NCBI GenBank assembly: GCA_043743785.1
Contig: JAYTVW010000027.1
Location: forward strand, 32,711-96,710
Length of the DNA stretch: 64,000 nucleotides
Origin: JAQTNA01 sp043743785
GTDB lineage: Bacteria; Pseudomonadota; Gammaproteobacteria; Burkholderiales; Rhodocyclaceae
Direction: 5' to 3'
Part shown: one piece after another, positions 42,201 through 50,226 of the stretch
How positions within the stretch are numbered: position 1 is the stretch's first letter
How the letters are laid out: every line of letters starts with the position of its first letter
Position numbers and translations under genes: made by a program
Notes under the pieces: model-generated
The model's database searches: none
The model's input: only the letters and a program-made list of their open reading frames with translations
Told to the model about the DNA's origin: nothing

Positions 42201-42358
42201 TGGCGGAAGGTGTGGAAACAAGCGAACAGCGGGCCTTCCTGCACGCGCACCGCTGCGATGAAGCGCAAGGCTATTTCTACGCCCGCCCCCTGCCGGCGGA
42301 GGATTTTGCCACCTTCCTACGCAAACACCTGGAAGAGGGAGAACGCCCAAGACCCTGA
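39230..42358 (+). CDS. CHASE-PAS-PAS-GGDEF-EAL bifunctional c-di-GMP protein
   Basis: A 1042-residue sensor. TM helix at about 12-32, periplasmic CHASE domain (about 40-300), a second TM near 305-330, two PAS domains (about 360-600; ENSSEAILITDAQNRIISVN in the second), GGDEF (about 605-770) with intact LGGDEFVIVV, and EAL (about 785-1035) with CEALVRW, the ELTESTVMKN and DDFGTGYSGLYCL motifs. Both catalytic motifs look intact, so it may make and degrade c-di-GMP or switch between them. Monocistronic, ending at a strong terminator. Confidence 0.95.
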   Translation: MQSTEEGWLRRKAGALAVFAAGACLSLLAWHWTLDVVQDESRIQFEKAADEAVDGIQARFRVYTTILLSTRALLMVNEDLSRAGFERFLINLDLERNFPGTNGVSFTRYLAADQKERFEARVRAEGRKEKFTVWPSGRRSDYYVLDYIYPLERNASAFGRDLGADPVRRAQQEATRDVGQLSISGRVEFAQAPGQAGVSLRLPVYRHGMAIDTPAQRREALIGLVGAGFLMDELVGSALRPVRGLTVGIHDAGEVGGKAESPRPDNLLYTNAVGVTDTRLAPLALTRDLAVGGRLWRFAFQSLPEANWSRRHGLPLQTLSGGLLCSLLLALIIQNLIDSRRQARAELLRSEQALVEVCEARAALLVSESRLQRMVDHLPTGALYVQGENIFFNQALERITGYQKIELPDLNTWFAALYGPRSTEVRALYEAARAAGFPAPVELPIQTRDDTTRFVEFAAYGDAQGEVWVIQDITERKAAEAELRLAASVFENSSEAILITDAQNRIISVNKAFETITGYSQESVRGQNPKLLSSGRHPPDFYRDMWAQINTTGHWSGEMWDRKRGGAIYPKWLNISAIADASGQVSHYMGVFSDITERKAAEERIQFMAHYDPLTRLPNRTLLQERIRAAQVAAERTSHKFALLFLDLDHFKTINDSLGHAVGDRLLQAVAGRIDGCLRKMDTVARLGGDEFVIVVTETSGNEEAAHMASRIRQTLCEPYLIDGHALNTTPSIGISIYPDDGWDGDVLIKHADIAMYHAKEAGRNEIRFFNRGMNERALARQEIESSLHQALSRQEFLLHYQPQIDLQSGEIVGCEALVRWQHPQNGLVPPGIFIPVAEETGLIHPIGEWVLKEACRQNVAWQQAGLPAITVAVNLSAVQFRQSTLPADVATVLAESGLAPHYLELELTESTVMKNVESTVASLHALKAIGVTLSIDDFGTGYSGLYCLTRFPVDRLKIDQSFVRSIGADGGDAIAIAIINMARGLGLRTVAEGVETSEQRAFLHAHRCDEAQGYFYARPLPAEDFATFLRKHLEEGERPRP

Positions 42359-42380
42359 CGGGTCAAGCGCCCCCGCCCCT

Positions 42381-42424
42381 TGCCGGGGTACAATCGGGCC
42401 TCCCGCTTGTACCCCGGCATTTTC
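42381..42424 (+). terminator. Terminator of the GGDEF-EAL gene
   Basis: TGCCGGGGTACAA and TTGTACCCCGGCA form a perfect 13-bp stem, followed by TTTTCATTTC. It also lies 12 bp upstream of crcB. Confidence 0.85.
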
Positions 42425-42435
42425 ATTTCAGAATC

Positions 42436-42819
42436 ATGGCATTCAACGGTTTCCTCGCAGTCGGCATCGGCGCGGCCCTGGGCGCCTGGTTGCGCTGGGC
42501 ACTGGGCATGGGCCTGAACCCCCTGTTCCCCACCGTGCCTCTCGGCACCCTGGCGGCCAACCTGCTGGGAGGCTATCTGGTGGGCATAGCGGTGGCCTTC
42601 TTCGGCCAGCATCCCGGCCTGTCGCCGGAAGCCCGACTGTTCGCCATCACCGGCTTCCTGGGCGGGCTCACCACCTTCTCGACGTTCTCCGCCGAAGTGG
42701 TCACGCTTCTGGCGCGAGCGCAGTATCTCTGGGCACTGGCCTCGGCTGCCACCCATCTGTTTGGCTCCCTGGCCATGACCGCCTTGGGCATGTTCACCGT
42801 CAAAGCACTGGAGGCTTGA
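42436..42819 (+). CDS. crcB: Fluoride channel CrcB/Fluc
   Basis: One hundred and twenty-seven residues, four transmembrane helices, with the Fluc signatures GAALGAWLRW, GTLAANLLGGYLVG and GFLGGLTTFSTFSAE. Dual-topology dimers export fluoride. It is followed by a DUF190 gene 1 bp downstream, a common pairing. No fluoride riboswitch consensus was recognised in the upstream region. Confidence 0.95.
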   Translation: MAFNGFLAVGIGAALGAWLRWALGMGLNPLFPTVPLGTLAANLLGGYLVGIAVAFFGQHPGLSPEARLFAITGFLGGLTTFSTFSAEVVTLLARAQYLWALASAATHLFGSLAMTALGMFTVKALEA

Positions 42820-42820
42820 T

Positions 42821-43153
42821 ATGAAAGGCGTTTGTCTGACGTTCTTCGTGCAGGAAAACCACAAGCTGCATGAACTGCTGGCCTATGAGTGGCTGCTGGA
42901 ACGGGCTCGGAAACTGGGCATTCCCGGTGGCTCCGCCGTGCGCGCCCTGGCCGGCTTCGGCCGCCATGGGCGCATACACGAAGACAGCTTCTTCGAACTC
43001 ACGGGGGATCTGCCGGTACAAGTCGAATTCTTCATCACCGAAGAAGACGCCGCCCGTCTGCTGGCAACGGTAGAAGCGGAGAAAGTTTCCGTCTTCTTCG
43101 TGAAGACCCCAGCCGACTTCGGCGTGACCTGCCCCGGCGAAAAACCCGCTTGA
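42821..43153 (+). CDS. DUF190 domain protein
   Basis: One hundred and ten residues: LTFFVQENHKLHELLAYEWL, IPGGSAVRALAGFGRHGRIH and LPVQVEFFITEEDAARLL. DUF190 proteins are PII-like (ferredoxin fold) and are encoded next to crcB in many bacteria, suggesting a sensory or regulatory role in fluoride resistance. The function is unproven. Confidence 0.92.
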   Translation: MKGVCLTFFVQENHKLHELLAYEWLLERARKLGIPGGSAVRALAGFGRHGRIHEDSFFELTGDLPVQVEFFITEEDAARLLATVEAEKVSVFFVKTPADFGVTCPGEKPA

Positions 43154-43168
43154 AACACAAGCTCTGAA

Positions 43169-43290
43169 TTCACCGCAGAGGCGCAGAGACGCAGAGAAAA
43201 CCTTCTCAAACGATCCACCTGCGCCTCTGACGTGTGCTGTTGTCCCGCACACATTTTTTCCTCTGCGCCTCCGCGCCTCTGCGGTTCAAA
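43169..43290. repeat. Arm-loop-arm repeat, copy B
   Basis: Left arm ACCGCAGAGGCGCAGAGACG, right arm GCCTCCGCGCCTCTGCGGTT; lies between DUF190 and hrpA, ending 11 bp before the hrpA start. Confidence 0.8.
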
Positions 43291-43300
43291 TAATTCTTCT

Positions 43301-46300
43301 GTGACTCCCGAACTCGAAAATCTTCTTTCCGCCTGCATGAGCGCGGACCGTGCGGCCTTGCGCCGGGCAGTGCCGCGTAAGGCCCGCAGCCTGGCCGACC
43401 TGTCACCGGAACTGCTGGCCCGCCTGGAACGCTCCGGCGCCCGCCGCGCCGCCCGGATGGAAAACCGCCCCAAGCCGGACTTCCCGGAGGAACTGCCGGT
43501 CAATACGCGCCGGGAGGAGATTGCCCAGGCTATCCAGAAACACCAGGTCATCATCGTCTGCGGCGAAACCGGCTCCGGCAAGACCACCCAGTTGCCCAAG
43601 ATCTGCCTGGAACTGGGCCGGGGCACGGCCGGGCTCATCGGCCACACCCAGCCGCGACGCATCGCCGCCCGGGCCACGGCAGCACGCATCGCCCAGGAAC
43701 TCAACTCGGAACTGGGCAAGATCGTCGGCTACAAGATCCGCTTCACCGACCGCTCATCCTCCGATAGCTACGTGAAGCTGATGACCGACGGCATCCTGCT
43801 GGCGGAGACTCAGGGCGATCCGCTCCTCTCCCAGTACGACACCCTGATCATCGACGAGGCCCACGAGCGCAGCCTCAACATTGACTTCCTGCTGGGCTAC
43901 CTGAAGCAGCTCCTCTTGCAGCGGCCGGACATGAAAGTCATCGTCACCTCCGCCACCCTGGACGCGGAACGTTTCTCGAAGCATTTCGACGGTGCCCCGG
44001 TGATCGAGGTCTCCGGCCGCCTCTTCCCCATCGAAGTGCGCTACCGACCTCTCGATGAGAAAGACAAAGACCTGTCGGCGGCCATCGTCGAGGCGGTGGA
44101 TGAAGTGCAGCGCATCGGCTCCGGCGATGTGCTGGTGTTCCTGCCGGGTGAACGGGAAATCCGCGAGGCGGCGGAGGCCTTGCGCAAACACCACAAGCCC
44201 GGCACGGAAATCCTTCCCCTGTTTGCCCGCCAGTCGGCCCAGGAACAGTCGCGCATCTTCGCCTCCGGCGGCGGCCGCCGGGTGGTGCTGGCCACCAACG
44301 TGGCAGAAACCTCACTCACGGTCCCGGGCATCCGCTACGTGGTGGATTCGGGCCTGGCCAGGGTCAAGCGCTATTCGCTGAAGAACAAGGTGGAGCAGCT
44401 CCAGGTGGAGGCCATCGCCCAGTCCGCCGCCAAGCAGCGGGCCGGCCGCTGCGGCCGGGTTTCCAGCGGCGTGTGCATCCGGCTTTATGCCGAGGACGAC
44501 TTCAACAAGCGCCAGGGCCACACGGACCCGGAGGTGCAGCGCTCGTCCCTGGCCGGCGTGATCCTGCGCATGAAGTCCCTGCACCTGGGGGACGTGGAAG
44601 ACTTTCCCTTCATCGACCCGCCTCCGTCCCGGGCCATCGCCGACGGCTACCAGTTATTGTCCGAACTGGGGGCCATGGACGACGAGAAACAACTTACTGC
44701 CACCGGCCGGGAGCTGGCCAAGCTGCCCCTGGACCCGAAGATCGGCCGCATGATCCTGGCGGCCCGTAACCACGGCTGCCTCAAGGAAATGCTCGTCATC
44801 GCGGCGGCCCTGTCCTCGCAAGATCCCAGGGAGCGGCCCCAGGAACAATCCGGCACGGCGGACCAGGCCCATGCCAAGTTCCGCGGCCCGGAAAATGATC
44901 AGCGTTCCGAATTCCTCTGGTACTGGAACCTGTGGAAGACCTTCGACGAGGTCTGGCAGCACGAATCCGGCAGCAAGCAGAAGACCTGGTGCAAGCAGAA
45001 TTTCCTCAACTACCTGCGCATGCGGGAGTGGCGGGACATTCACGGCCAGCTCCACGCCATGGCGGCGGAGCACGGCTGGCGCGAGAACGAAAAACCCGCC
45101 GAGTATGACGCCATCCACAAGGCCCTGCTGACGGGCCTCTTGGGCAATGTGGGCCTGAAATCCGAGGAAGATGCCCACTACCTGGGGGCAAGAGGCATAC
45201 GCTTCTTCCCCCATCCCGGCTCGACCCTGGCCAAGAAGGCCGGCAAGTGGATGGTGGCGGCGGAACTGGTGGAAACCTCCCGGCTCTTCGCCCGTTGCCT
45301 CGCCAGGATCGAGCCGGAATGGCTGGAGGAAGTGGGCGGCCACATGGTCAAGCGCCATGTCTATGAGCCTCACTGGGAAAAGGGCGCCGGCGCCGTGGTG
45401 GCCTTCGAGCGGGGCACCCTGCACGGCATCGTGCTCTACGGCCAGCGCCGTATCCAGTACGGCCCCCTGGATCCCAAGGCCTGCCACGAAATCTTCATCC
45501 GCGACGCGCTTGTCAGGGGCGAGGTACCGGACGACTGGGCGCGCCGCTCCCCCTTCTTCCAGCACAACCAGAAGCTCATTGCCGAGATCGAGCGCCTGGA
45601 ACACAAGACCCGCCGGCCCGACGTGCTGGTGGACGAGGCCCTCATCCACGCCTTCTACGACGCTCAGGTGCCGGAAGAGGTCTTCGATCTGCGGGGCTTC
45701 GATGCCTGGCGCCGGGAGACGGAAACCAAGACCCCAAAAATCCTGTTCCTGCAGAAAGAACAGCTCATGCGCCACGAGGCGGCCGGCGTCACCACGGAGA
45801 AATTCCCGCCCAAGCTGATTCTCCACGGCCAGCCCCTCAAACTCAGCTACCACCACGAACCGGGCGCCAATGATGACGGCGTGACCCTGAGCATTCCCCT
45901 GCCCCTCTTGAATCAGGTACCCGCCGCCCGCTGCGAATGGCTGGTGCCTGGCATGCTCGAAGCCAAGGTCACGGCCCTCATCAAGACCGTGCCGCCGCGC
46001 ATCCGCCACCGCCTCATGCCCCTGGCGGACTTCGCCGCGGAATTCTGCGATGCAGAGCAGGACATGAGCCAGCCCCTGGAGAAAATCCTCGCCCGGGCCA
46101 TCGAGGACAAAGTGAGTCTGAAGCTGCCCCTGGAGTCCATCCGCAGCGAAAACCTGACGGCCCATTACTTCATGAACTTCCGGGTCATCGACGAGCATGG
46201 CCGGGTCATGGGCCAGAGCCGGGACCTGGCGGAACTCCGGAGTCGCCTGGGGGCCAAGGTCGAATCCAGTTTCGCCGCAGCGCTCCTCAACGTGAAGGAT

Positions 46301-47275
46301 TCCCTGGCACCGAAGGCTACGGCGCAGGAAGAACGTAGGTCGGGCTTCAGCCCGACATCGGCCTCAAACAAGGGCAGTCGGGTTGAAACCCGACCTACGG
46401 ACGCCGCCAGCGCCGTCTTTGAAAAGCTCACCACCTGGTCCTTCGGCGAACTGCCGGAGCTCATGGAAGTGAAGGTGGGGGGCCGGGACGTCATCGGTTT
46501 TCCCGCCCTCGTGGATGAAGGCGACAGCGTCTCCCTGCGGGCCTTCGACACCCCGGAGAAGGCCGCCCAGTTGCACCGGGCGGGCCTCCGGCGCCTGTTC
46601 GCCCTGGAACTGCGGGAACAGGTCAAGTTCATCGAAAAGAACATGCCGGGCATCCGGGACATGGCCATGCTGTTCATGAGCCTGGGCACGGAATCCGAGC
46701 TGCGCACCCTGCTGGTGAACGCCACCCTGGAGCGCTCCTGCTTGATGGAACCCTGGCCCACGAACGCCGCCACCTTCAACACGCGAAAGGAAGCCGCCAA
46801 GCCGCGCCTGGTGCTGATTTCCCAGGAAATGGCCCGCATCGTCGGCACCATCCTCACGGAATGGTCCGCCCTCAACAAGCGTCTGGTGGGCCTCAAGGCA
46901 TGGCCGGCGGCCATGGAAGACGTCCAGACCCAATTGAAGAGCCTGATCACCCGGGACTTCATCACCCTGCATCCCTTCGAGCGCCTGCAGCACTTTCCCC
47001 GCTACCTCAAGGCCGCCAGTCTGCGCATCGACAAGCTCCGCGCCGACCCGGCCCGGGACACCCGTTCCCAGGCCGAGTGGCACATCCTGTCAAAACCCTG
47101 CGAACGGGAACGCCTGGCGCGCCTGAAGAACGGCGTGGTGGATCCGGCCCTGGAGGAATTCCGCTGGCTGCTGGAGGAATTGCGCGTCAATCTCTTCGCC
47201 CAGGAACTCAAGACGCCGATGCCGGTGTCGGTCAAGCGGCTGCAAAAGATCTGGGAGAGCCGGGGGAGGATGTAG
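43301..47275 (+). CDS. hrpA: ATP-dependent RNA helicase HrpA
   Basis: A 1324-residue DEAH-box helicase from the GTG at 43301 (ATG at 43337 is the alternative; the repeat upstream obscures the ribosome site). Walker A GETGSGKTTQLPK, DEAH in IIDEAHERSLNIDF, SATLDAERF, QRAGRCGRV, helicase-associated and OB domains, and a long DUF3418 C-terminal region. At about residue 1011-1033 it carries an in-frame REP pair (46335-46398), which must be surface-exposed if tolerated. HrpA rescues collided ribosomes. The TAG stop is supplied by another REP head. Confidence 0.95.
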   Translation: MTPELENLLSACMSADRAALRRAVPRKARSLADLSPELLARLERSGARRAARMENRPKPDFPEELPVNTRREEIAQAIQKHQVIIVCGETGSGKTTQLPKICLELGRGTAGLIGHTQPRRIAARATAARIAQELNSELGKIVGYKIRFTDRSSSDSYVKLMTDGILLAETQGDPLLSQYDTLIIDEAHERSLNIDFLLGYLKQLLLQRPDMKVIVTSATLDAERFSKHFDGAPVIEVSGRLFPIEVRYRPLDEKDKDLSAAIVEAVDEVQRIGSGDVLVFLPGEREIREAAEALRKHHKPGTEILPLFARQSAQEQSRIFASGGGRRVVLATNVAETSLTVPGIRYVVDSGLARVKRYSLKNKVEQLQVEAIAQSAAKQRAGRCGRVSSGVCIRLYAEDDFNKRQGHTDPEVQRSSLAGVILRMKSLHLGDVEDFPFIDPPPSRAIADGYQLLSELGAMDDEKQLTATGRELAKLPLDPKIGRMILAARNHGCLKEMLVIAAALSSQDPRERPQEQSGTADQAHAKFRGPENDQRSEFLWYWNLWKTFDEVWQHESGSKQKTWCKQNFLNYLRMREWRDIHGQLHAMAAEHGWRENEKPAEYDAIHKALLTGLLGNVGLKSEEDAHYLGARGIRFFPHPGSTLAKKAGKWMVAAELVETSRLFARCLARIEPEWLEEVGGHMVKRHVYEPHWEKGAGAVVAFERGTLHGIVLYGQRRIQYGPLDPKACHEIFIRDALVRGEVPDDWARRSPFFQHNQKLIAEIERLEHKTRRPDVLVDEALIHAFYDAQVPEEVFDLRGFDAWRRETETKTPKILFLQKEQLMRHEAAGVTTEKFPPKLILHGQPLKLSYHHEPGANDDGVTLSIPLPLLNQVPAARCEWLVPGMLEAKVTALIKTVPPRIRHRLMPLADFAAEFCDAEQDMSQPLEKILARAIEDKVSLKLPLESIRSENLTAHYFMNFRVIDEHGRVMGQSRDLAELRSRLGAKVESSFAAALLNVKDSLAPKATAQEERRSGFSPTSASNKGSRVETRPTDAASAVFEKLTTWSFGELPELMEVKVGGRDVIGFPALVDEGDSVSLRAFDTPEKAAQLHRAGLRRLFALELREQVKFIEKNMPGIRDMAMLFMSLGTESELRTLLVNATLERSCLMEPWPTNAATFNTRKEAAKPRLVLISQEMARIVGTILTEWSALNKRLVGLKAWPAAMEDVQTQLKSLITRDFITLHPFERLQHFPRYLKAASLRIDKLRADPARDTRSQAEWHILSKPCERERLARLKNGVVDPALEEFRWLLEELRVNLFAQELKTPMPVSVKRLQKIWESRGRM
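46335..46398. repeat. Inverted REP pair inside hrpA
   Basis: Two 22-nt REPs in inverted order: GTAGGTCGGGCTTCAGCCCG at the left and its inverted counterpart (GTCGGGTTGAAACCCGACC) at the right. The pair is a BIME-like unit translated in frame. Confidence 0.8.
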
Positions 47276-47302
47276 CCCGGATACAGCGCAGCGTAATCCG
47301 GG
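47272..47302. repeat. REP-like hairpin at the hrpA stop
   Basis: GTAGCCCGGAT...GTAATCCGGG; its TAG is the hrpA stop codon. Confidence 0.65.
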
Positions 47303-47335
47303 ATTGCACCGAAATTTATGTAATAACAAAAATTC

Positions 47336-47364
47336 TTGACAAGCCAAGTTTCTGTTACAACAAT
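47336..47364 (+). promoter_or_regulatory. Predicted brnTA promoter
   Basis: A consensus TTGACA with AACAAT 17 nt downstream, just before the brnT start. TGTAA and TTACA words around it could be the autoregulatory operator. Confidence 0.5.
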
Positions 47365-47371
47365 AATAGCC

Positions 47372-47674
47372 ATGGACCAACCCATCCAGTAGGACGAAGC
47401 GAAACGGCAAGCCAACCTGGAAAAGCACGGGCTGGATTTCCTCGACGCGGTGATGGTTCTGGACAGCGCCTATCGCCTGGATGTCGAGAGGACGCGAAAT
47501 CAGGAGCGACGCACCCAGCCCTTCGCCTATGTTTTCGATATGCTGGCGGTGCTGACCCTTGTGCATGTGAGGCGGGACGAAGCCCTACGCAGCATCAGCT
47601 TCCGTCCCGCCAGCGAAGTGGAAAGGAATGCCTACCATGTCTGGCTCGAACATGACTTCAACGACCCGCACTGA
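47372..47674 (+). pseudogene. brnT: BrnT-family toxin gene with amber codon 7
   Basis: In frame from ATG: MDQPIQ, TAG, then DEAKRQANLEKHGLDFLDAV to the end (WLEHDFNDPH). BrnT family members have Trp or Tyr-like residues here (typically ...WDEAKRxxNxxKHG), so a TGG to TAG change is the simplest explanation. The rest is undisturbed and looks like a complete ~100-residue BrnT ribonuclease. An internal ATG at 47450 would remove a quarter of the protein. It might be silenced, read through, or a sequencing error. Confidence 0.8.
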
Positions 47675-47975
47675 AATGCTGGAGGCCCTGGCGCAAGGTG
47701 AAAGTCGCACGGACCCGGCCAAGGTTCAGGTTGGCACAACTTACATCTGGGACGGCAAGGACGAGGAGGAACGGCCCCTCACCCAGGAAGAAATGCACGC
47801 GGGCATCGCAGCCTATCGCAAGCAACGCGGACGCCCCACCGGCAGCGACAAGGAATCCACCACCATCCGCTTCGACCGAGACGTTCTCGCCGCTTTCCGC
47901 GCTGGTGGTGCCGGCTGGCAAACCCGCATGAACGCCGCCCTCAAGGAATGGTTGGAAACTCATAGCCCGGCGTAG
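47637..47975 (+). CDS. brnA: BrnA-family antitoxin
   Basis: One hundred and twelve residues, starting within the 3' end of brnT as usual, with AGGAA before the ATG. The C-terminal part (RGRPTGSDKESTTIRFDRDV, LAAFRAGGAGWQTRMNAALK) is the ribbon-helix-helix DNA-binding domain of BrnA. It neutralises BrnT and represses the operon. It looks intact. Confidence 0.9.
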   Translation: MSGSNMTSTTRTEMLEALAQGESRTDPAKVQVGTTYIWDGKDEEERPLTQEEMHAGIAAYRKQRGRPTGSDKESTTIRFDRDVLAAFRAGGAGWQTRMNAALKEWLETHSPA

Positions 47976-48004
47976 GCGCCAAAATCCCGAGGCCCGCCCC
48001 CGCC

Positions 48005-48763
48005 CTACATGCCGAGGGATTGGAGCAGATCGTCATGCTCGTTCATTGGCGCCGGTTTCACGCTCGACTGCGCCGCCGAGGCTGCCTGGGCAATCAATTC
48101 ATCCGGATCAGGAACCTCGTCAGGCTTGAAGTCATTCAACTTGATGAACTCCGTCCGGTCGATGGCCAGTTCCAGATAGAAGATATTGTTGCGGCTGGTA
48201 TAGAAGGTCACACGGCGGGTCTCGGGCTTGTCGAGGTTGGTATCCACGCTCAGCATGACCTGCTTGGTGAGAACCAGCATCTTCGGCTGGTTCTGGGTGA
48301 TATGGGTATCCAGCTCACGCCCCACCTTGCCGGTGAAGTCACCAACGATCTGGTTCATCAGTTCCCCCATGATGTTGCTCACCTCATCCGAGGTGTGGGA
48401 ACTGGCCAGATCGGCCTTGGACAAGCCCATGCTCAACATGTAGGCCTCGTAAAGCTCCATGGCCGCTTGCGCAGAAAAATTGATGACCACGAGCCCGGAG
48501 AAGCCCCCATCAAACAGCACAAAGCAGCCGATGTCCGGCTTGAGGCAGGTCTTGGTGATGCGCTGCACCATGCCGGAGTAGCGAATCTGGCTCTGGGAGG
48601 CCATGGACAGCACCTTGGTCACCGAATTGCACAAACTGATCAGGAGATCTTCGGTGCCAAATGCAACGGGGTAGTCTTGCGTAGTCATCGGTGAAATGGC
48701 CTGCTGGAGAGAATTGGAGGTATGGCCCTCGGCAGCGGTGGCTTGTTTCTCTGGAGGAATCAC
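48005..48763 (-). CDS. DUF3334 / CheX-like protein
   Basis: Up to 252 residues; the internal ATG at 48688 (MTTQDYPVAFGTEDLLI) is a likely true start. CLKPDIGCFVLFDGGFSGLV, VVINFSAQAAMELYEAYML and EVSNIMGELMNQIVGDFTG are the DUF3334 core, which has a CheX/CheC-like fold. In the CheC family similar proteins dephosphorylate CheY-P; activity here is untested. The coding gene stands alone. Confidence 0.85.
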   Translation of the reverse strand: MIPPEKQATAAEGHTSNSLQQAISPMTTQDYPVAFGTEDLLISLCNSVTKVLSMASQSQIRYSGMVQRITKTCLKPDIGCFVLFDGGFSGLVVINFSAQAAMELYEAYMLSMGLSKADLASSHTSDEVSNIMGELMNQIVGDFTGKVGRELDTHITQNQPKMLVLTKQVMLSVDTNLDKPETRRVTFYTSRNNIFYLELAIDRTEFIKLNDFKPDEVPDPDELIAQAASAAQSSVKPAPMNEHDDLLQSLGM

Positions 48764-48937
48764 ACCGTCACCGCGTACCGTACTTCCTTATCGTCAGGAT
48801 GGGGCCAAACTTGAAGAAATCCTGCCGCCCCCGTTCTCACCCCGGAAACCGGGAGCCTGCGCGCAAGGGCAGGATGTAGCAGTCCCGGCCCTTGTCCGGT
48901 ACTCTGGCGCGCATTCCATCGCAAAGGACGCCAGACC

Positions 48938-49492
48938 ATGAACCGGACTCAAGCAAGCCCCGAAACCATTCTCGACTTCTGGTTCCATGAGATTTCCCCA
49001 AGACAGTGGTGGGTGAAGTCGGAGGACCTGGACCGGGCCATCGAAGCCCGCTTTGGCGAGGTGCTCGTTGCGGCCGGGCGCTGCGAACTTTACACCTGGC
49101 GGGAAACGGCCCGGGGGCGACTGGCGGAAATCATTGTGCTGGACCAGTTCTCCCGCAACATCCACCGGGACAGCCCCCCGGCCTTCGCCAACGATGCCCT
49201 GGCCCTCGCCTTGGCGCAATGGGCTGTGGCGGCCGGGGCCGACCTGGAGTTGGAGGCGAGCCAACGGGCCTTCCTCTACATGCCCTACATGCACAGCGAA
49301 TCCCTACCGATCCACGAACTGGCGGTAGTCCTGTTCAGCCGACACGGCATGGAAGGCAACCTGGATTTCGAACTCAAGCACAAGGCCATCATTGAGCGCT
49401 TCGGCCGCTATCCGCACCGCAACGCCCTCCTCGGCCGCACTTCGACTGCGGAAGAGCTTGAATTCCTGAAGACGCCCGGCTCGTCGTTTTGA
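48938..49492 (+). CDS. DUF924 family protein
   Basis: One hundred and eighty-four residues with the DUF924 (TPR-like fold) landmarks ILDFWFHEISPRQWW, GRLAEIIVLDQFSRNIHRD, FLYMPYMHSESLPIHE and RFGRYPHRNALLGR. A cytosolic, widely conserved family of unknown function. Confidence 0.93.
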   Translation: MNRTQASPETILDFWFHEISPRQWWVKSEDLDRAIEARFGEVLVAAGRCELYTWRETARGRLAEIIVLDQFSRNIHRDSPPAFANDALALALAQWAVAAGADLELEASQRAFLYMPYMHSESLPIHELAVVLFSRHGMEGNLDFELKHKAIIERFGRYPHRNALLGRTSTAEELEFLKTPGSSF

Positions 49493-49507
49493 GCCAGGGG
49501 GCCGGCG

Positions 49508-50098
49508 TCAGGGCTTTGCCGCCGCGCCTTTCGCCTTTGCCAGTTTCTCCACCGCCTGGAGGGCCTGGGCGACGTTTTCGGCGGGAGAGAGTCCGTCCAG
49601 GGTGGCGGCGATCCGACCATCGGGGGTGACGACGAAGGTGGTGCGCTCGGCGAAACCGTGGTCAATTTCCACGCCCCGGCTGTCCTTCATGTTCCAGGGC
49701 AGGCGCCGCACGGAAAGCTCATAGGCCTTGGTGATGCGGCCATCCGCGTCGGAGGCCACGGCCACCTTACCGCCGCAATATTCCGGGTCGGCGGAGAAGA
49801 CGTTCAGACGGGCGATATTGTCCAGGGATACGCCGATGACGCTGGCGCCCGCCGCCTGGAACTTGTCCTGGTTTACGGCAAAGCTGTGGGCCTGGACGTT
49901 GCAGCCGCTGGTGAAGGCCGCCGGGTAGAAATACACCACTACCGGCCCTTTCTTCAGGGCCTCTTTCAGGGAAAAGCTGAAGGCCTTGCCGGCCAGGGAG
50001 GCCTGGGCCGTGAACTCCGGCGCCACGTCCCCCGGTTTGAGGGCAGCAGAAGCCGGCAGGGCGAGGAAGGCGGACAGAAAGGCAAGCAGACGTTTCAT
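49508..50098 (-). CDS. Exported AhpC/Bcp-type peroxiredoxin
   Basis: One hundred and ninety-six residues with a signal peptide (RLLAFLSAFLALPASA). The thioredoxin fold carries VVVYFYPAAFTSGCNVQAHS with the peroxidatic Cys at about 66. Resolving cysteine is not evident in the usual place; another Cys (about 107, PEYCGGK) may serve. It reduces peroxides in the periplasm. Confidence 0.88.
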   Translation of the reverse strand: MKRLLAFLSAFLALPASAALKPGDVAPEFTAQASLAGKAFSFSLKEALKKGPVVVYFYPAAFTSGCNVQAHSFAVNQDKFQAAGASVIGVSLDNIARLNVFSADPEYCGGKVAVASDADGRITKAYELSVRRLPWNMKDSRGVEIDHGFAERTTFVVTPDGRIAATLDGLSPAENVAQALQAVEKLAKAKGAAAKP

Positions 50099-50149
50099 GG
50101 CGGGAATCCTCGGGATTCGTCGGGACTACACGGTGACGTGGTAGTTTGC

Positions 50150-50226
50150 GTAGGTCAGGTTGCGTAGCCAACCTGACGACGTAAGCATATGAACTGTGTC
50201 AGGTTTCTGGCGAAACCTGACCTACG
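50150..50226. repeat. Inverted REP pair
   Basis: GTAGGTCAGGTTGCGTAGCC...GTCAGGTTTCTGGCGAAACC...CTACG: two GTAG-headed hairpins in inverted order. The right one overlaps the 3' end of the HNH gene and provides its stop codon. Confidence 0.75.

Noticed and set aside
42359..42435. Possible fluoride riboswitch before crcB
   Set aside because: The sequence is a simple 13-bp terminator hairpin; the pseudoknot-type crcB motif consensus was not seen.
44654..46198. Long open frame opposite hrpA
   Set aside because: Antisense shadow; hrpA motifs are on the other strand throughout.
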